DNA of 64,000 nucleotides. It comes from JALYYC01 sp039922495. GTDB taxonomy: Bacteria; Chloroflexota; Dormibacteria; CF-121. Within the stretch, counting starts at the first letter, position 1. Every line of letters starts with the position of its first letter. This document shows, one piece after another, positions 8,496-16,922 of this stretch. The position numbers and the translations under genes were made by a program. Location of the stretch: NCBI GenBank assembly GCA_039922495.1, contig JBDTEO010000043.1:1-64000 (forward strand), given 5' to 3'. The notes under the pieces were generated by a model. It did not search any database. It was not told the DNA's origin and was given only the letters and a program-made list of their open reading frames with translations.

Positions 8496-9287
8496 ATGTC
8501 ACAAGGAGTGATAAAAGTCGCGCTGGCGATGGCGTTTGCCGCCATCCTGCCATCGTGCTTTGGCGCCCAGGTCAGTTCGGGTCGGGTGGGCGGACCGGTC
8601 GCGCTGGCGTTCGACTTCAACCGCGTCGCGGAGGCCCCCGAGGGTCGCCTTCCGCACACGCCGGTTCCGACGCCGACGCCGGTGGTCGACCAGGGCGCGG
8701 TCGCGGTTCGCGGGTTCCACGAGCCTGGCGACTATGCTCACCGCAACTACTGCGGTGCCGGCGCCACCCAGGTCTTGCTCTCCGCCTGGATGGCCAACGT
8801 GCCCGATATCGAGACGGTGGCCAAGCGGTCACACCTGAACCCGAATCGCGGCGAGTTTGGCGCCGACGCCCTTCAGGCGATCAATGCCTACCTCGAGCCG
8901 ATCGTCGGCCCGGTCCTCAACCACCCCCGCTACCAGGCGGAGCATGTGACGACCCTCGAGGGCGTAACGGCACGGATTCAGCGTGATATCACCGACCCGG
9001 TGGCGATGCTGGACTTCGGCCACGGGGTGCCGGTCATGGTGCAGACCATGACAAAAACGATGCCCGGCTGGAACCGCTGGAACGCGACCCACATGATCAC
9101 GATCTTCGCCTTCAACTTCAGCCATAACGACCCCGCGCTGGACACGGTGACCTATGCCGAGACCCCGTCACCGATCGCCGGCTACCGCGGCCCCGACTTC
9201 CAGACGATCTCGGTGAAGGCGCTCTGGGTCGCCATGCAGGCCTACAATCGTGAATTTCCTGCCGATCCGATGAACGTCCTGAGCTAG
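8496..9287 (+). CDS. Secreted C39-like papain-fold protein (putative cysteine peptidase)
   Basis: Probable exported peptidase of the Peptidase_C39_2 kind. 263 residues: an N-terminal signal segment (about 5-22) ending ILPSC, which could be a weak lipobox; a Pro/Thr spacer (PHTPVPTPTP); then the catalytic domain with Cys in RNYCGAGATQ, His in WNATHMITIF and a following acidic residue in TYAETPS. ATG start with a purine-rich stretch. TAGGAT at 8481-8486 is 9 nt before the ATG. The spacing Cys-His-acid suits the fold, but the substrate is unknown. It is divergent from the metal transporter. Confidence 0.7.
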   Translation: MSQGVIKVALAMAFAAILPSCFGAQVSSGRVGGPVALAFDFNRVAEAPEGRLPHTPVPTPTPVVDQGAVAVRGFHEPGDYAHRNYCGAGATQVLLSAWMANVPDIETVAKRSHLNPNRGEFGADALQAINAYLEPIVGPVLNHPRYQAEHVTTLEGVTARIQRDITDPVAMLDFGHGVPVMVQTMTKTMPGWNRWNATHMITIFAFNFSHNDPALDTVTYAETPSPIAGYRGPDFQTISVKALWVAMQAYNREFPADPMNVLS

Positions 9288-9306
9288 CCCATCGACGCTC
9301 TGCTTC

Positions 9307-9312
9307 CATAAT
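9307..9312 (+). promoter_or_regulatory. Leaderless-type -10 box for folE
   Basis: CATAAT ends 6 nt before the folE ATG. There is no Shine-Dalgarno between them, so transcription would begin at or next to the start codon. Confidence 0.5.
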
Positions 9313-9318
9313 GGCCTG

Positions 9319-9912
9319 ATGGCGCAGCCGTCGAATGCCCCTGGCGAGGCAATCACCATGGAAGCGCTGGTGCGCCATCAGCTGGTTCTGCTCGGGGAGG
9401 ACCCGTCGCGTGAGGGATTGCGCGAGACGCCGGAGCGCGTCAAGGCCAGTCTCGAATTTCTGACGCGGGGCTACCGGATGACGACCGACGACGTCTTCGG
9501 CGATGCCACCTTTACCGAGAGCTACAAGGACATGATCGTGGTCAAGGACATCGAGATGTACTCGCTGTGCGAGCATCACCTCCTGCCCTTCTTCGGTCGC
9601 GTCCACATCGGCTACATTCCTCGCGGCCGGTTGATCGGGCTCAGCAAGTTGCCGCGTCTGGTCGAGCTCTACAGCCGCCGTTTCCAGGTCCAGGAACGGC
9701 TGACCCGGCAGATCGCCGAGTGCCTGCAGCAGCACCTGGAACCGATCGGCGTCGGCGTGGTGGTCGAGGCGGCCCACCTGTGCATGCAGATGCGCGGCGT
9801 CGAGAAACAAAACAGCCGGGCGATCACCAGTTCCGTCCTCGGCAGTTTTAAAAGCGACCCGCGAACCCGCGCGGAGTTCATGGGCCTGGTTCGGGGTACC
9901 GCGACGCTATAG
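9319..9912 (+). CDS. folE: GTP cyclohydrolase I
   Basis: First enzyme of tetrahydrofolate (and pterin) synthesis: GTP to 7,8-dihydroneopterin triphosphate plus formate. 197 residues, typical for the homodecameric type I enzyme. Zinc ligands and active-site residues are visible in SLCEHHLLPFFG and AAHLCMQMRG, with the GYIPRGRLIGLSKL and QERLTRQIA segments. The ATG chosen is 6 nt after a -10 box. The stop overlaps the probable non-canonical start of the DUF72 gene. No other folate genes are adjacent. Confidence 0.97.
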   Translation: MAQPSNAPGEAITMEALVRHQLVLLGEDPSREGLRETPERVKASLEFLTRGYRMTTDDVFGDATFTESYKDMIVVKDIEMYSLCEHHLLPFFGRVHIGYIPRGRLIGLSKLPRLVELYSRRFQVQERLTRQIAECLQQHLEPIGVGVVVEAAHLCMQMRGVEKQNSRAITSSVLGSFKSDPRTRAEFMGLVRGTATL

Positions 9913-10616
9913 GCGCGCTCTACGTCGGCACCTCCGGTTTTTCGTACGCTGCCTGGCGGGGACCGTTTTACCCGCGGCGGCTGAAGTCCAAGGAGATGCT
10001 GGCCTACTATGGCGAGCGCCTCAACAGCGTCGAGGTCAACACCACCTTCTATCGCACCCTCACGCCGGAGACGGTCGCCAGCTGGGTCAGCGCCGTTCCC
10101 CCCGCCTTCCGCTTCTCGGTGAAAGCCCACCGGCGGATCACCCACAACCGCCGCATGCCCAACCTGGAAGGCGCGGTGGCGGCGATGGCTGAGGTCATCG
10201 ACGGCTTCGGCGAGCGGCTGGGTCCCGTGCTCTTCCAGTTTCCGCCGACCGCGCCCTACGACGAGGGCCGGATCGAGCGAATCGCCGCCGTGGTTCCCGC
10301 GCACTGGTGGCTCGCCTTCCAGTTTCGCCATCGATCCTGGCACACCACTGCCGTCGCCGAGCGGGTCGAAGGGCTCGGCGCAGCCTTCTGCCATGGTGAT
10401 GGCGAACCCGAGCCGGGACCCGTCGGGCGCGGATCGTTTATCTATCTGCGACTCCGCCGGGAGGCCTACTCGCCGCAACGGCTATCCGCCTGGACGCGGC
10501 GGCTCCGCGCCTACCGGACGGAGGGCCGGGACGTCTTTACCTACTTCAAACACGAGTCCGCCGCCCCCGCGTACGCCCAGCAGTTGCGAGCCCGGCTCCA
10601 AACATCCGCTCGCTAA
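9909..10616 (+). CDS. DUF72 (YecE-like) protein with apparent ATA initiation codon
   Basis: TIM-barrel DUF72 family protein of unknown biochemical role. The characteristic N-terminus (LYVGTSGFSYAAWRG) is encoded from about 9918, upstream of the first ATG at 9996. From the in-frame stop at 9849 to 9996 there is no ATG, GTG or TTG. The residue where an initiator Met is expected is ATA at 9909-9911, overlapping the folE stop as ctATAGgc. So either ATA initiates here, the ATG mutated, or the base is an error. Starting at 9996 would remove about 29 residues of the conserved core. Later motifs: SVEVNTTFYR, RFSVKAHRRITH, FQFPPT. About 235 residues, close to family length. Confidence 0.8.
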   Translation: MGALYVGTSGFSYAAWRGPFYPRRLKSKEMLAYYGERLNSVEVNTTFYRTLTPETVASWVSAVPPAFRFSVKAHRRITHNRRMPNLEGAVAAMAEVIDGFGERLGPVLFQFPPTAPYDEGRIERIAAVVPAHWWLAFQFRHRSWHTTAVAERVEGLGAAFCHGDGEPEPGPVGRGSFIYLRLRREAYSPQRLSAWTRRLRAYRTEGRDVFTYFKHESAAPAYAQQLRARLQTSAR

Positions 10617-10632
10617 CGGAATTCAGCGGCGC

Positions 10633-10638
10633 TATAAT
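10633..10638 (+). promoter_or_regulatory. Consensus -10 box for ku
   Basis: TATAAT 30 nt before the ku ATG, followed by a strong ribosome-binding site (AAGGAGG) 6-7 nt before the start. A conventional leadered transcript, in contrast to the neighbouring leaderless genes. No good -35 is visible. Confidence 0.5.
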
Positions 10639-10668
10639 CCGGGCAACTCCCAAGGAAGGAGGCCACCA

Positions 10669-11547
10669 ATGGCCCGGTCGATGTGGCGCGGCGCGATCAG
10701 TTTCGGCATGGTGGCGATCCCCGTGCGCATGTATCTCGCCACCGAGGCGCATAGCGCGGTGTCGTTTCGCCAGCTCTGTCCGCACTGTCAGCAGCCGATC
10801 AAGCAACTCCGGCACTGCCCCCAGGACGACCACGTCGTCCCCTTCAACGAGGCGCTCAAAGGCTACGAGGTGGCCAAGAACCAGTTCGTCATCATCGACG
10901 AGTCCGACCTGGACAAGCTGCCGCTGAAGACCACCAAGACAATCGATATCGTCGAGTTCGTCGACCGCGGCGAGGTGCCACTCGGTCTCTACGTCAAGTC
11001 GGCCTACTACCTCGAGCCGGAAGACGTGGGCGCCAAGCCCTTTGCGCTCCTGAGCCGGGCGCTGGCTGAGACGAACAAGGTGGCGGTCGCGAAGATCGCC
11101 CTTCGAGATCGGGAACATCTCGCCCTGATCCAGGTCGAGGGCAACGCGCTGCTCGTCAACACGCTGAACTGGCCGGACGAGATCCGGTCGACCGAGGAAC
11201 TCAAGCTGCCCACCAATGTCAAGATCAGCGACAAAGAGGTCCAGATGGCGACCTCATTGATCGAGAACCTGAGCGATAGTTTCAAGCCGGAGCGGTACAC
11301 AGACGACTACAAGGCGGCCTTTCAGCAAATCGTCGATCAAAAGATGAAGGGCGAGAAGGTCATGGTCGCCACGCCGACGCAGGAGGCGCCGGTCATGGAT
11401 CTGATGGCGGCGTTGAAGGCCTCGGTGGAGGCGACCCGGCAGGGCAAAAAGCCGGTGGCCGCCAAGCCGGCGTCCCGATCAGCGAAGGTCAAGGTCGCGG
11501 CCAAAGCCTCCGCGGTGCGCCCGGCGGCACGACGGCGCACGGCGTAG
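10669..11547 (+). CDS. ku: Ku DNA-end-binding protein (bacterial NHEJ)
   Basis: Homodimeric ring that binds double-strand break ends and recruits ligase. 292 residues. Ku-fold signatures are MWRGAISFGMVAIPVRMY at the N-terminus, the CPHCQQPI segment, a DKLPLKTTKTIDIVEFV bridge region, and a Lys/Ala-rich basic C-tail (about 240-292) as in many bacterial Kus that use it for DNA or LigD contact. The start is the ATG after AAGGAGG; an upstream in-frame extension lies inside the DUF72 gene and is not coding. It is followed at 11584 by a LigD-like protein that lacks its catalytic lysine. Confidence 0.96.
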   Translation: MARSMWRGAISFGMVAIPVRMYLATEAHSAVSFRQLCPHCQQPIKQLRHCPQDDHVVPFNEALKGYEVAKNQFVIIDESDLDKLPLKTTKTIDIVEFVDRGEVPLGLYVKSAYYLEPEDVGAKPFALLSRALAETNKVAVAKIALRDREHLALIQVEGNALLVNTLNWPDEIRSTEELKLPTNVKISDKEVQMATSLIENLSDSFKPERYTDDYKAAFQQIVDQKMKGEKVMVATPTQEAPVMDLMAALKASVEATRQGKKPVAAKPASRSAKVKVAAKASAVRPAARRRTA

Positions 11548-11570
11548 CGTCACGGCCTCCTACTGCGTAG

Positions 11571-11576
11571 TACATT
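11571..11576 (+). promoter_or_regulatory. Leaderless-type -10 box for the ligase-like gene
   Basis: TACATT ends 7 nt before ATG 11584. Its last bases contain the alternative TTG start at 11575, which argues for the ATG. Confidence 0.45.
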
Positions 11577-11583
11577 GCGGCTG

Positions 11584-12633
11584 ATGCCGGCTCGGACCCA
11601 AACCGTCGAGCTCGACCTTCCTTTTGATCGCACCCTCCCAGACCGGCTCCGGCCGATGCTGCCGATGCCGGCCTCGACCCCGTTCGACTCCGCCGACTAT
11701 GCCTTCGAGGTCGCCTGGGGCGGGGTCCGGGCGCTCGCCTCGTTCGACGGCAGCCGCGTCGCGCTCTGGGGACGCGACCTGGTGGACCTGACCGGCCGCT
11801 ACCCCGAGGTGCAGAGCCTCAAAGAGATGACCCCGGTCGACTCGATCGTCGACGGCGAGTTGATCGTCACGGACGTGGACGGCCGCCCCGATCCGGCCGC
11901 ACTGCAGGAGCGGGTGCACGCCACTGCCGCCGGCCGCGCCGCCAGCGACCGCCCCGTCACCTACGTCGTCTACGACCTCTTGTATGCGCGCGGTCGCTCG
12001 CTGATGCGTGAGCCCCTCCATCGTCGCCAGGCTCGGCTCCGAGAGAGTGTCCGATCGGCAAGCCGGATTTACGTCGCCGACCCGGTCGTGGGCGACGGCA
12101 TCGCCTTCTTCGACGCGACCGAGGAGAAGGGCCTGGCCGGGGTCATCGCCAAACGGCTGGACAGTCCGTACCGGGCAGGGCACCGTCATCCCGACTGGCT
12201 CGATGTCCGGGCCGCCCGCCAGCAGGACGCCGTCGTGCTCGGCTTCATCCCTGGTGCCGGGGCCCACCGCATCGAGGGCCTGATCGTCGGCATCGAGGAG
12301 GGAGGGCGGTTCCTGCCGGTGGGGATGATCGTGGGCGGCTTTGATCCGCTCGCCGAGGCGCGCCTCCGCGCCGCGCTCGAACCCCTGCCAAACCTCGAGT
12401 CGCCTGCCGGTTCACCCTGGGTTGACGAGCGGATCTGCTGGGTCGATCCGCGGCTGGTGATTGCGGTCAAGTTCAGTGAGTGGATCGCAACCGGTCTGCT
12501 TCGGTTCCCGATCTTCAATGGGATTCGGCCCGACGTTTCCCCGCGGGAGTGCGTGCGGGCATCGGTGATCGACTCACCGGTCTCCCATCGGCCGCGGCCT
12601 TCCGACGTCCAGCTGCCGCGCCTGCCTCTCTAG
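11584..12633 (+). CDS. LigD/ATP-dependent DNA ligase-like protein lacking the catalytic lysine
   Basis: Ligase-fold protein next to ku. 349 residues with adenylation-domain and OB-fold-like regions: motif III-like VDGELIV, motif IV-like EEKGLAGVIAKRLDS, a motif V-like VIAVKFSEW. The nucleotidyl-acceptor motif, normally E-x-K-x-D-G-x-R, reads F-E-V-A-W-G-G-V-R at residues 41-49. The lysine that forms the AMP adduct is Ala44 and the aspartate is Gly46. The usual W-x-K-x-K after motif IV is WLDVR. It should not be able to self-adenylate. A structural or regulatory partner of Ku, or a decaying paralogue, fits better than an active ligase. Confidence 0.8.
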   Translation: MPARTQTVELDLPFDRTLPDRLRPMLPMPASTPFDSADYAFEVAWGGVRALASFDGSRVALWGRDLVDLTGRYPEVQSLKEMTPVDSIVDGELIVTDVDGRPDPAALQERVHATAAGRAASDRPVTYVVYDLLYARGRSLMREPLHRRQARLRESVRSASRIYVADPVVGDGIAFFDATEEKGLAGVIAKRLDSPYRAGHRHPDWLDVRAARQQDAVVLGFIPGAGAHRIEGLIVGIEEGGRFLPVGMIVGGFDPLAEARLRAALEPLPNLESPAGSPWVDERICWVDPRLVIAVKFSEWIATGLLRFPIFNGIRPDVSPRECVRASVIDSPVSHRPRPSDVQLPRLPL

Positions 12634-12642
12634 CAGCCTCGT

Positions 12643-12648
12643 TACAGT
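12643..12648 (+). promoter_or_regulatory. Leaderless-type -10 box for the molybdenum hydroxylase operon
   Basis: TACAGT ends 7 nt before ATG 12656, with no Shine-Dalgarno in between. Confidence 0.4.
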
Positions 12649-12655
12649 TAGCAGG

Positions 12656-13141
12656 ATGCCGACAAAGTTGCCGGTGCGCCTCCAGGTCAACGGCGAGGCG
12701 GCCGATCTGATGGTGCCGCCTTACAAGACCTTGCTCGAAGTCCTACGGGAAGACCTTGGTCTCACCGGCACCAAGCATGGATGCGAGCTGGGCGAATGCT
12801 CCACCTGCGGCGTGCTGGTCGATGGGAAACCCTTTCTGTCCTGTCTCGCGATGCCCCTCGACCTTGAGGGGCGGCAGATCACTACCGTGGAAGGCCTGGC
12901 GTCCGGCAGCCGTCCGCATCCGCTGCAGGTCGCCTTCGCCGAGCTCGGCGCGGCGCAGTGCGGATACTGCACGCCGGCCATGCTGCTGACCGCGAAAGCG
13001 CTTCTCGACCACGACCCTGAGCCCTCACGGGACGCGATCAAGCAGGCGCTCTCTGGTGTGCTTTGCCGCTGCACCGGCTATGCAAAGATCTTCGAGGCGG
13101 TGGAGCTCGCCGCCTCTCGCAAGGAGGACCCCGTTGGCTGA
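12656..13141 (+). CDS. hcrC: Molybdenum hydroxylase small subunit, two [2Fe-2S] clusters (4-hydroxybenzoyl-CoA reductase gamma-like)
   Basis: Electron-transfer subunit of a xanthine-oxidase-family enzyme. 161 residues. The N-terminal plant-type [2Fe-2S] motif is C-x4-C-x2-C-x11-C (CELGECSTC then LSC), and the C-terminal cluster motif is CGYC...CRC (QCGYCTPAM, VLCRCTGY). ATG start with a leaderless-type promoter. Its end overlaps the large-subunit start by 8 nt. The subunit alone does not tell the substrate; the two following genes point to 4-hydroxybenzoyl-CoA reductase. Confidence 0.9.
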   Translation: MPTKLPVRLQVNGEAADLMVPPYKTLLEVLREDLGLTGTKHGCELGECSTCGVLVDGKPFLSCLAMPLDLEGRQITTVEGLASGSRPHPLQVAFAELGAAQCGYCTPAMLLTAKALLDHDPEPSRDAIKQALSGVLCRCTGYAKIFEAVELAASRKEDPVG

Positions 13142-15488
13142 CGAGCTGGCCGTGGTCGGGCACTCCCTGACCAAGCCCGACGCGTTTGCCAAGGTCAGCG
13201 GCCTAACGAAATTCGCAGACGACCTGGCCCTGCCGCGAATGCTCTTTGGCCGTATCCTGCGGAGCCCGTTGCCGCATGCCCGCATCCTCAGCGTCGACAC
13301 GACCCGGGCACAGGCGCTGCCGGGCGTGCTCGCGGTGCTGACGGGCGAAGACCTGCCAATCAAGTTCGGCATCCTCCCGGTCAGCCAGGACGAGGAAGCC
13401 CTCGCCGGCGAAAAGGTGCGCTACGTCGGAGACCCCGTCGCCGCTGTCGCGGCAACGGATGAGTGGATCGCCGACGAGGCCCTGGACCTGATCGACGTCC
13501 AGTTCAAAGAGCTGCCGCGCTATATGAGCATCGAGGAAGCGATCGCCGGCGGCGAGGAGCCGATTCATGGCAAGAGCAATGTCCACAAGGCGGTGGCGCT
13601 GGAATTCAACGACACCGAGGACGCCATGGCCGCTGCCTATCACGTCCGCGAGGACGTGGTCTTCTTCGAAGGCAACACCCATCTCCCGATGGAGCAGCAC
13701 GCGGCGCTTGCCCAGTACTCGCAGGACGGCAAGCTGACCCTCTGGACCTCGAGCCAGACGCCGCATTACGTCCATCGGGCGCTGGGTAAGGTGCTCGAGC
13801 TGCCGATGAGCCGGATCCGGGTGATCGCGACGCCCAACGGGGGCGGCTTCGGCGGCAAGAGCGACATCTTCGCCCACGAGCTGGTGGCAGCGAAGCTGGC
13901 CGTCCGAACCGGGCGACCGGTCAAGATCACCCTGACCCGGGAGGAGGTTTTTTACGCGCACCGCGGGCGTCACCCCGTCCTGATGAAGGTCAAGTCAGGC
14001 TACCGTCGGGACGGAACCATCACGGCGATGCAATTTCAGAGCTTCCTCGACGGTGGCGCCTATGGCAGCTACGGCGTCGCCAGCACCTATTACACCGGCG
14101 CGCTTCAGACCGCCACCTACGCCATTCCCCGGTACAAATTCGAAGGCGTCAGGCTCTTCACCAACAAACCCCCATGCGGGCCGAAGCGAGGGCATGGCAC
14201 GCCGCAGCCGCGCTTTGCCCTCGAGATCCACCTCGACAAGGTGGCCGAGGAGCTTGGCATCGACCCTGTCGACTTGCGGCTGCGGAATCTGTCCAGTGAG
14301 AACAGTCGCACCGTGAACTGGCTTCGCATCACGAGCTGCGGGCTCAAAGCGTGCATCGAGAAGGTGGTGGAGCAGTCGAGATTCCGGGAGCGGCGAACGG
14401 CGTTGCCGCCAGGGCGAGGCCTCGGCTTCGCCGTCAGCTCCTACCTGACCGGAGCCGGCACCGCGATCTACTGGAACGACATGCCCCACTCCGAGGTGCA
14501 ACTGAAGCTCGACCGAAACGGCGGGGTGGCCCTGCTCTGTGGCGCGATCGACATCGGCCAGGGCTCGGACCACATCCTCGCCGCGATCGTCGCCGAGGTC
14601 CTGGGGGTGCGGCTCGAGGACATTCAGCTGACTACCGCCGACACCGATCTGACGCCCATCGACCTGGGCAGCTACTCCTCGCGCGTGACCTTTATGGCCG
14701 GGAACGCCGCGAAAGCCGCGGCGGAAAAGGCTCGCGCACGGCTCTTTGCTGTGGCTGCGGTCGCCTTGCAATGCGACGTCGACGACCTCGATGCGCGCGA
14801 CCGGCAGATCTTCCGTCGCGATCGGCCGGCAGAGGCCGTTCCGTTTATGCAGGCGGTTCGGCTCGCCGAGGCCGAGAACGGGGTGGTGGCGGCCAGCGGG
14901 AGCTACACGCCACCGAAGCTAGCCGGCCCCTATAAAGGCTCGGGCGTGGGACCAAGTCCCGCCTACTCCTTCTCTGCCGCCGTCGTCGAGGTGGACGTCG
15001 ACGTGAAGACGGGCGAGGTCCGCGTGCCGGAGGTCTGGGTGGCTCACGACATCGGCCGGGCGATCAACCCGGTGCTGGTGGTCGGCCAGGTCGAGGGCAG
15101 CGTGTACATGGCGCTGGGCGAGGCGCTGATGGAAGAGCAAACCTTCCGGCTCGGCCTGCACAAGTGCCCGTCGCTGCTGGATTACAAGAGCCCGACCGCG
15201 CTCGAGACGCCGATCATGCACACGTATCTGGTCGAAACTATCGACCCGGAGGGCCCCTTCGGCGCTAAGGAAGCCGGCCAGGGACCGTTGCTGCCGGTGA
15301 TCCCGGCCGTGGCGAATGCCGTCTACAACGCGGTTGGCGTTCGCATCGACGAGGTGCCGATCACGCCCGAGAAGGTGCTCAAGGCGATGAGTGAGAAATC
15401 GAAGCGGGTCGGCCCAAGGAGCGTCCCGGCCTTTGCCTTTCCCGCCGCTATCAACGCTGACGTTCCCGATGAATGGAAGGGGCGGTAG
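13134..15488 (+). CDS. hcrA: Molybdenum hydroxylase large subunit, 4-hydroxybenzoyl-CoA reductase alpha-like
   Basis: Molybdopterin-binding catalytic subunit, 784 residues. TTG start with AAGGAGG 8 nt upstream, inside the end of the small-subunit gene. Visible: GGGFGGKSD cofactor loop, the segment PPCGPKRGHGTPQPRF, GAIDIGQGSD, and the active-site glutamate in GPFGAKEAGQGP. The CGPKRGHGTPQPR stretch is, as I recall it, characteristic of 4-hydroxybenzoyl-CoA reductase rather than CO dehydrogenase or xanthine dehydrogenase. In Thauera and Rhodopseudomonas that enzyme removes the phenolic hydroxyl of 4-hydroxybenzoyl-CoA. No benzoyl-CoA reductase or CoA ligase is adjacent, so the substrate stays an inference. 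Confidence 0.85.
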   Translation: MADELAVVGHSLTKPDAFAKVSGLTKFADDLALPRMLFGRILRSPLPHARILSVDTTRAQALPGVLAVLTGEDLPIKFGILPVSQDEEALAGEKVRYVGDPVAAVAATDEWIADEALDLIDVQFKELPRYMSIEEAIAGGEEPIHGKSNVHKAVALEFNDTEDAMAAAYHVREDVVFFEGNTHLPMEQHAALAQYSQDGKLTLWTSSQTPHYVHRALGKVLELPMSRIRVIATPNGGGFGGKSDIFAHELVAAKLAVRTGRPVKITLTREEVFYAHRGRHPVLMKVKSGYRRDGTITAMQFQSFLDGGAYGSYGVASTYYTGALQTATYAIPRYKFEGVRLFTNKPPCGPKRGHGTPQPRFALEIHLDKVAEELGIDPVDLRLRNLSSENSRTVNWLRITSCGLKACIEKVVEQSRFRERRTALPPGRGLGFAVSSYLTGAGTAIYWNDMPHSEVQLKLDRNGGVALLCGAIDIGQGSDHILAAIVAEVLGVRLEDIQLTTADTDLTPIDLGSYSSRVTFMAGNAAKAAAEKARARLFAVAAVALQCDVDDLDARDRQIFRRDRPAEAVPFMQAVRLAEAENGVVAASGSYTPPKLAGPYKGSGVGPSPAYSFSAAVVEVDVDVKTGEVRVPEVWVAHDIGRAINPVLVVGQVEGSVYMALGEALMEEQTFRLGLHKCPSLLDYKSPTALETPIMHTYLVETIDPEGPFGAKEAGQGPLLPVIPAVANAVYNAVGVRIDEVPITPEKVLKAMSEKSKRVGPRSVPAFAFPAAINADVPDEWKGR

Positions 15489-16526
15489 GTGCTGCGACTT
15501 CCCCGGCTCGAGTATTTGCGCCCGAAGACGGTGGAGGAGGCGGCGCACGCGATGGCCGCCAGTGGCGGTCGGGCGATGTTCATTGCCGGCGGGACCGACC
15601 TCGTACCTAACCTCAAGCGGCGCCAGTTTGATGTCTCGACGCTGATCAGCCTTAACAGCATCGAGCGTGGGCCTGAGGTAGAAGGCGATGCGCGCACGGG
15701 GATGACGATCCAGGCGAGCGAAACATTGGACGAGATCGCCAACCATCGAATGGTGCTCGCTGGGTACCGGGCGCTGGCCCAAGCTTGTGGGGCGGTGTCG
15801 ACGCCGCAGATCCGCCACATGGGCACGCTTGGCGGCAACCTGCTGGTTGATCCGCGCTGCAACTACTACAACCAGACTTACGCCTGGCGCAAGGCGGTCG
15901 GCTTTTGCATGAAAAAAGACGGCGACATCTGCCTGGTGGCACGCAGCTCGCCTCGCTGCTGGGCGGTGTCATCGTCCGACAGCGCGCCGGTGGCGCTGGC
16001 GCTGAAGGCGGAGGTCACCTTACGGGGCACGGATGGGACGCGCCGCATCCCTGCCGACGACCTATACCGCGACGACGGGATCAACTACCTGACCAAGGGG
16101 CCCGATGAGATCGTCATCGCGCTGCACCTTCCCCCGACCAAGCTGCGGATGACAAGCGCCTACTGGAAACTACGCCGGCGTCCCGCCTTTGACTTTCCCA
16201 TCCTCGGGGTGGCGGTGGCGCTGAACTGGGACGCCGGCGTCGTCACCGAGGCCCGCGGCGCGCTTGGCGCGGTCGGCTCGCACCCGGTCGACATCACGCT
16301 GTCGCTTCAGCCCCTGGTTGGCCAGCGACCGGATGAGAACCTCGTTGCCGAGCTGGCGCAGGCATCCGACAAGCGGTCTCGCCCGCTCGACAACACCGAC
16401 CTCGACCACTACTGGCGGAAGCGGATGACCAAGGTCTACGTCGAGCGCGCCCTGCGCGATGCCTGCGGCTTCGAACCGCTCGGCGGCCGACTCTCCGCGC
16501 ATCTCAAGCAGTCGGCATCGGCCTAG
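15489..16526 (+). CDS. hcrB: Molybdenum hydroxylase FAD subunit with extra [4Fe-4S] motif, 4-hydroxybenzoyl-CoA reductase beta-like
   Basis: FAD-binding electron-transfer subunit, 345 residues, GTG start directly after the alpha-subunit stop. FAD motifs: FIAGGTDLVPNLK and TLGGNLLVD. Between them sits an insertion with four cysteines (DPRCNYYNQ, GFCMKKDGD, ICLVARSS, PRCWAVSSSD). In 4-hydroxybenzoyl-CoA reductase such an insert binds a unique [4Fe-4S] cluster that tunes the enzyme for low-potential electron input. Ordinary xanthine dehydrogenase FAD subunits lack it. This is the strongest in-window evidence for the operon assignment. Confidence 0.87.
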   Translation: MLRLPRLEYLRPKTVEEAAHAMAASGGRAMFIAGGTDLVPNLKRRQFDVSTLISLNSIERGPEVEGDARTGMTIQASETLDEIANHRMVLAGYRALAQACGAVSTPQIRHMGTLGGNLLVDPRCNYYNQTYAWRKAVGFCMKKDGDICLVARSSPRCWAVSSSDSAPVALALKAEVTLRGTDGTRRIPADDLYRDDGINYLTKGPDEIVIALHLPPTKLRMTSAYWKLRRRPAFDFPILGVAVALNWDAGVVTEARGALGAVGSHPVDITLSLQPLVGQRPDENLVAELAQASDKRSRPLDNTDLDHYWRKRMTKVYVERALRDACGFEPLGGRLSAHLKQSASA

Positions 16527-16574
16527 GCATTTAACGGAGCGTCCAAACCGTCGGGGCATGGGTGTCCGGTGCGT

Positions 16575-16580
16575 TATAAG
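16575..16580 (+). promoter_or_regulatory. -10 box for the small lipoprotein gene
   Basis: TATAAG ends 5 nt before ATG 16586, a leaderless arrangement. Confidence 0.4.
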
Positions 16581-16585
16581 GGGCT

Positions 16586-16906
16586 ATGAAGGTTTTTCCA
16601 GTCCTCCTCATCGCGATGGGGCTCGCAGTTACAGCGTGCAGCGGTGCCGTGACCGTCTCCGGGTCGAATGTCAATTCTGCTGCTACGAAGGTGGTTCGGC
16701 CATACCTGGTTCCGAATGCCGATCAGGACATCTCGGACCTCGGCAACCGTCCGAATCCGCCAATCCACAAATCCGGCGGGCTGGTGCCGACCCGGGTGCA
16801 ACCACCGCCGGCGCCCGCGACCAGGACTCCTGTGACCTTGCGCGATCGCTGCATAAATGAAACCGGGCGACTCGGTAAGCCGCGGCCGATGTGCCTTCCG
16901 GCCTAA
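16586..16906 (+). CDS. Small secreted lipoprotein of unknown function
   Basis: 106 residues. A positively charged start and hydrophobic signal core (about 4-17) end in VTAC, a fair lipobox with Cys18 as lipidation site. The mature part is Pro-rich (PPPAPATRTP) with two further cysteines near the C-terminus (DRCINETGR, PMCLPA) that could form a disulfide. I recognise no domain. It stands alone between the hydroxylase operon and a bidirectional terminator, with its own leaderless-type promoter. Confidence 0.65.
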   Translation: MKVFPVLLIAMGLAVTACSGAVTVSGSNVNSAATKVVRPYLVPNADQDISDLGNRPNPPIHKSGGLVPTRVQPPPAPATRTPVTLRDRCINETGRLGKPRPMCLPA

Positions 16907-16922
16907 TCGCCCAGACAAACAA

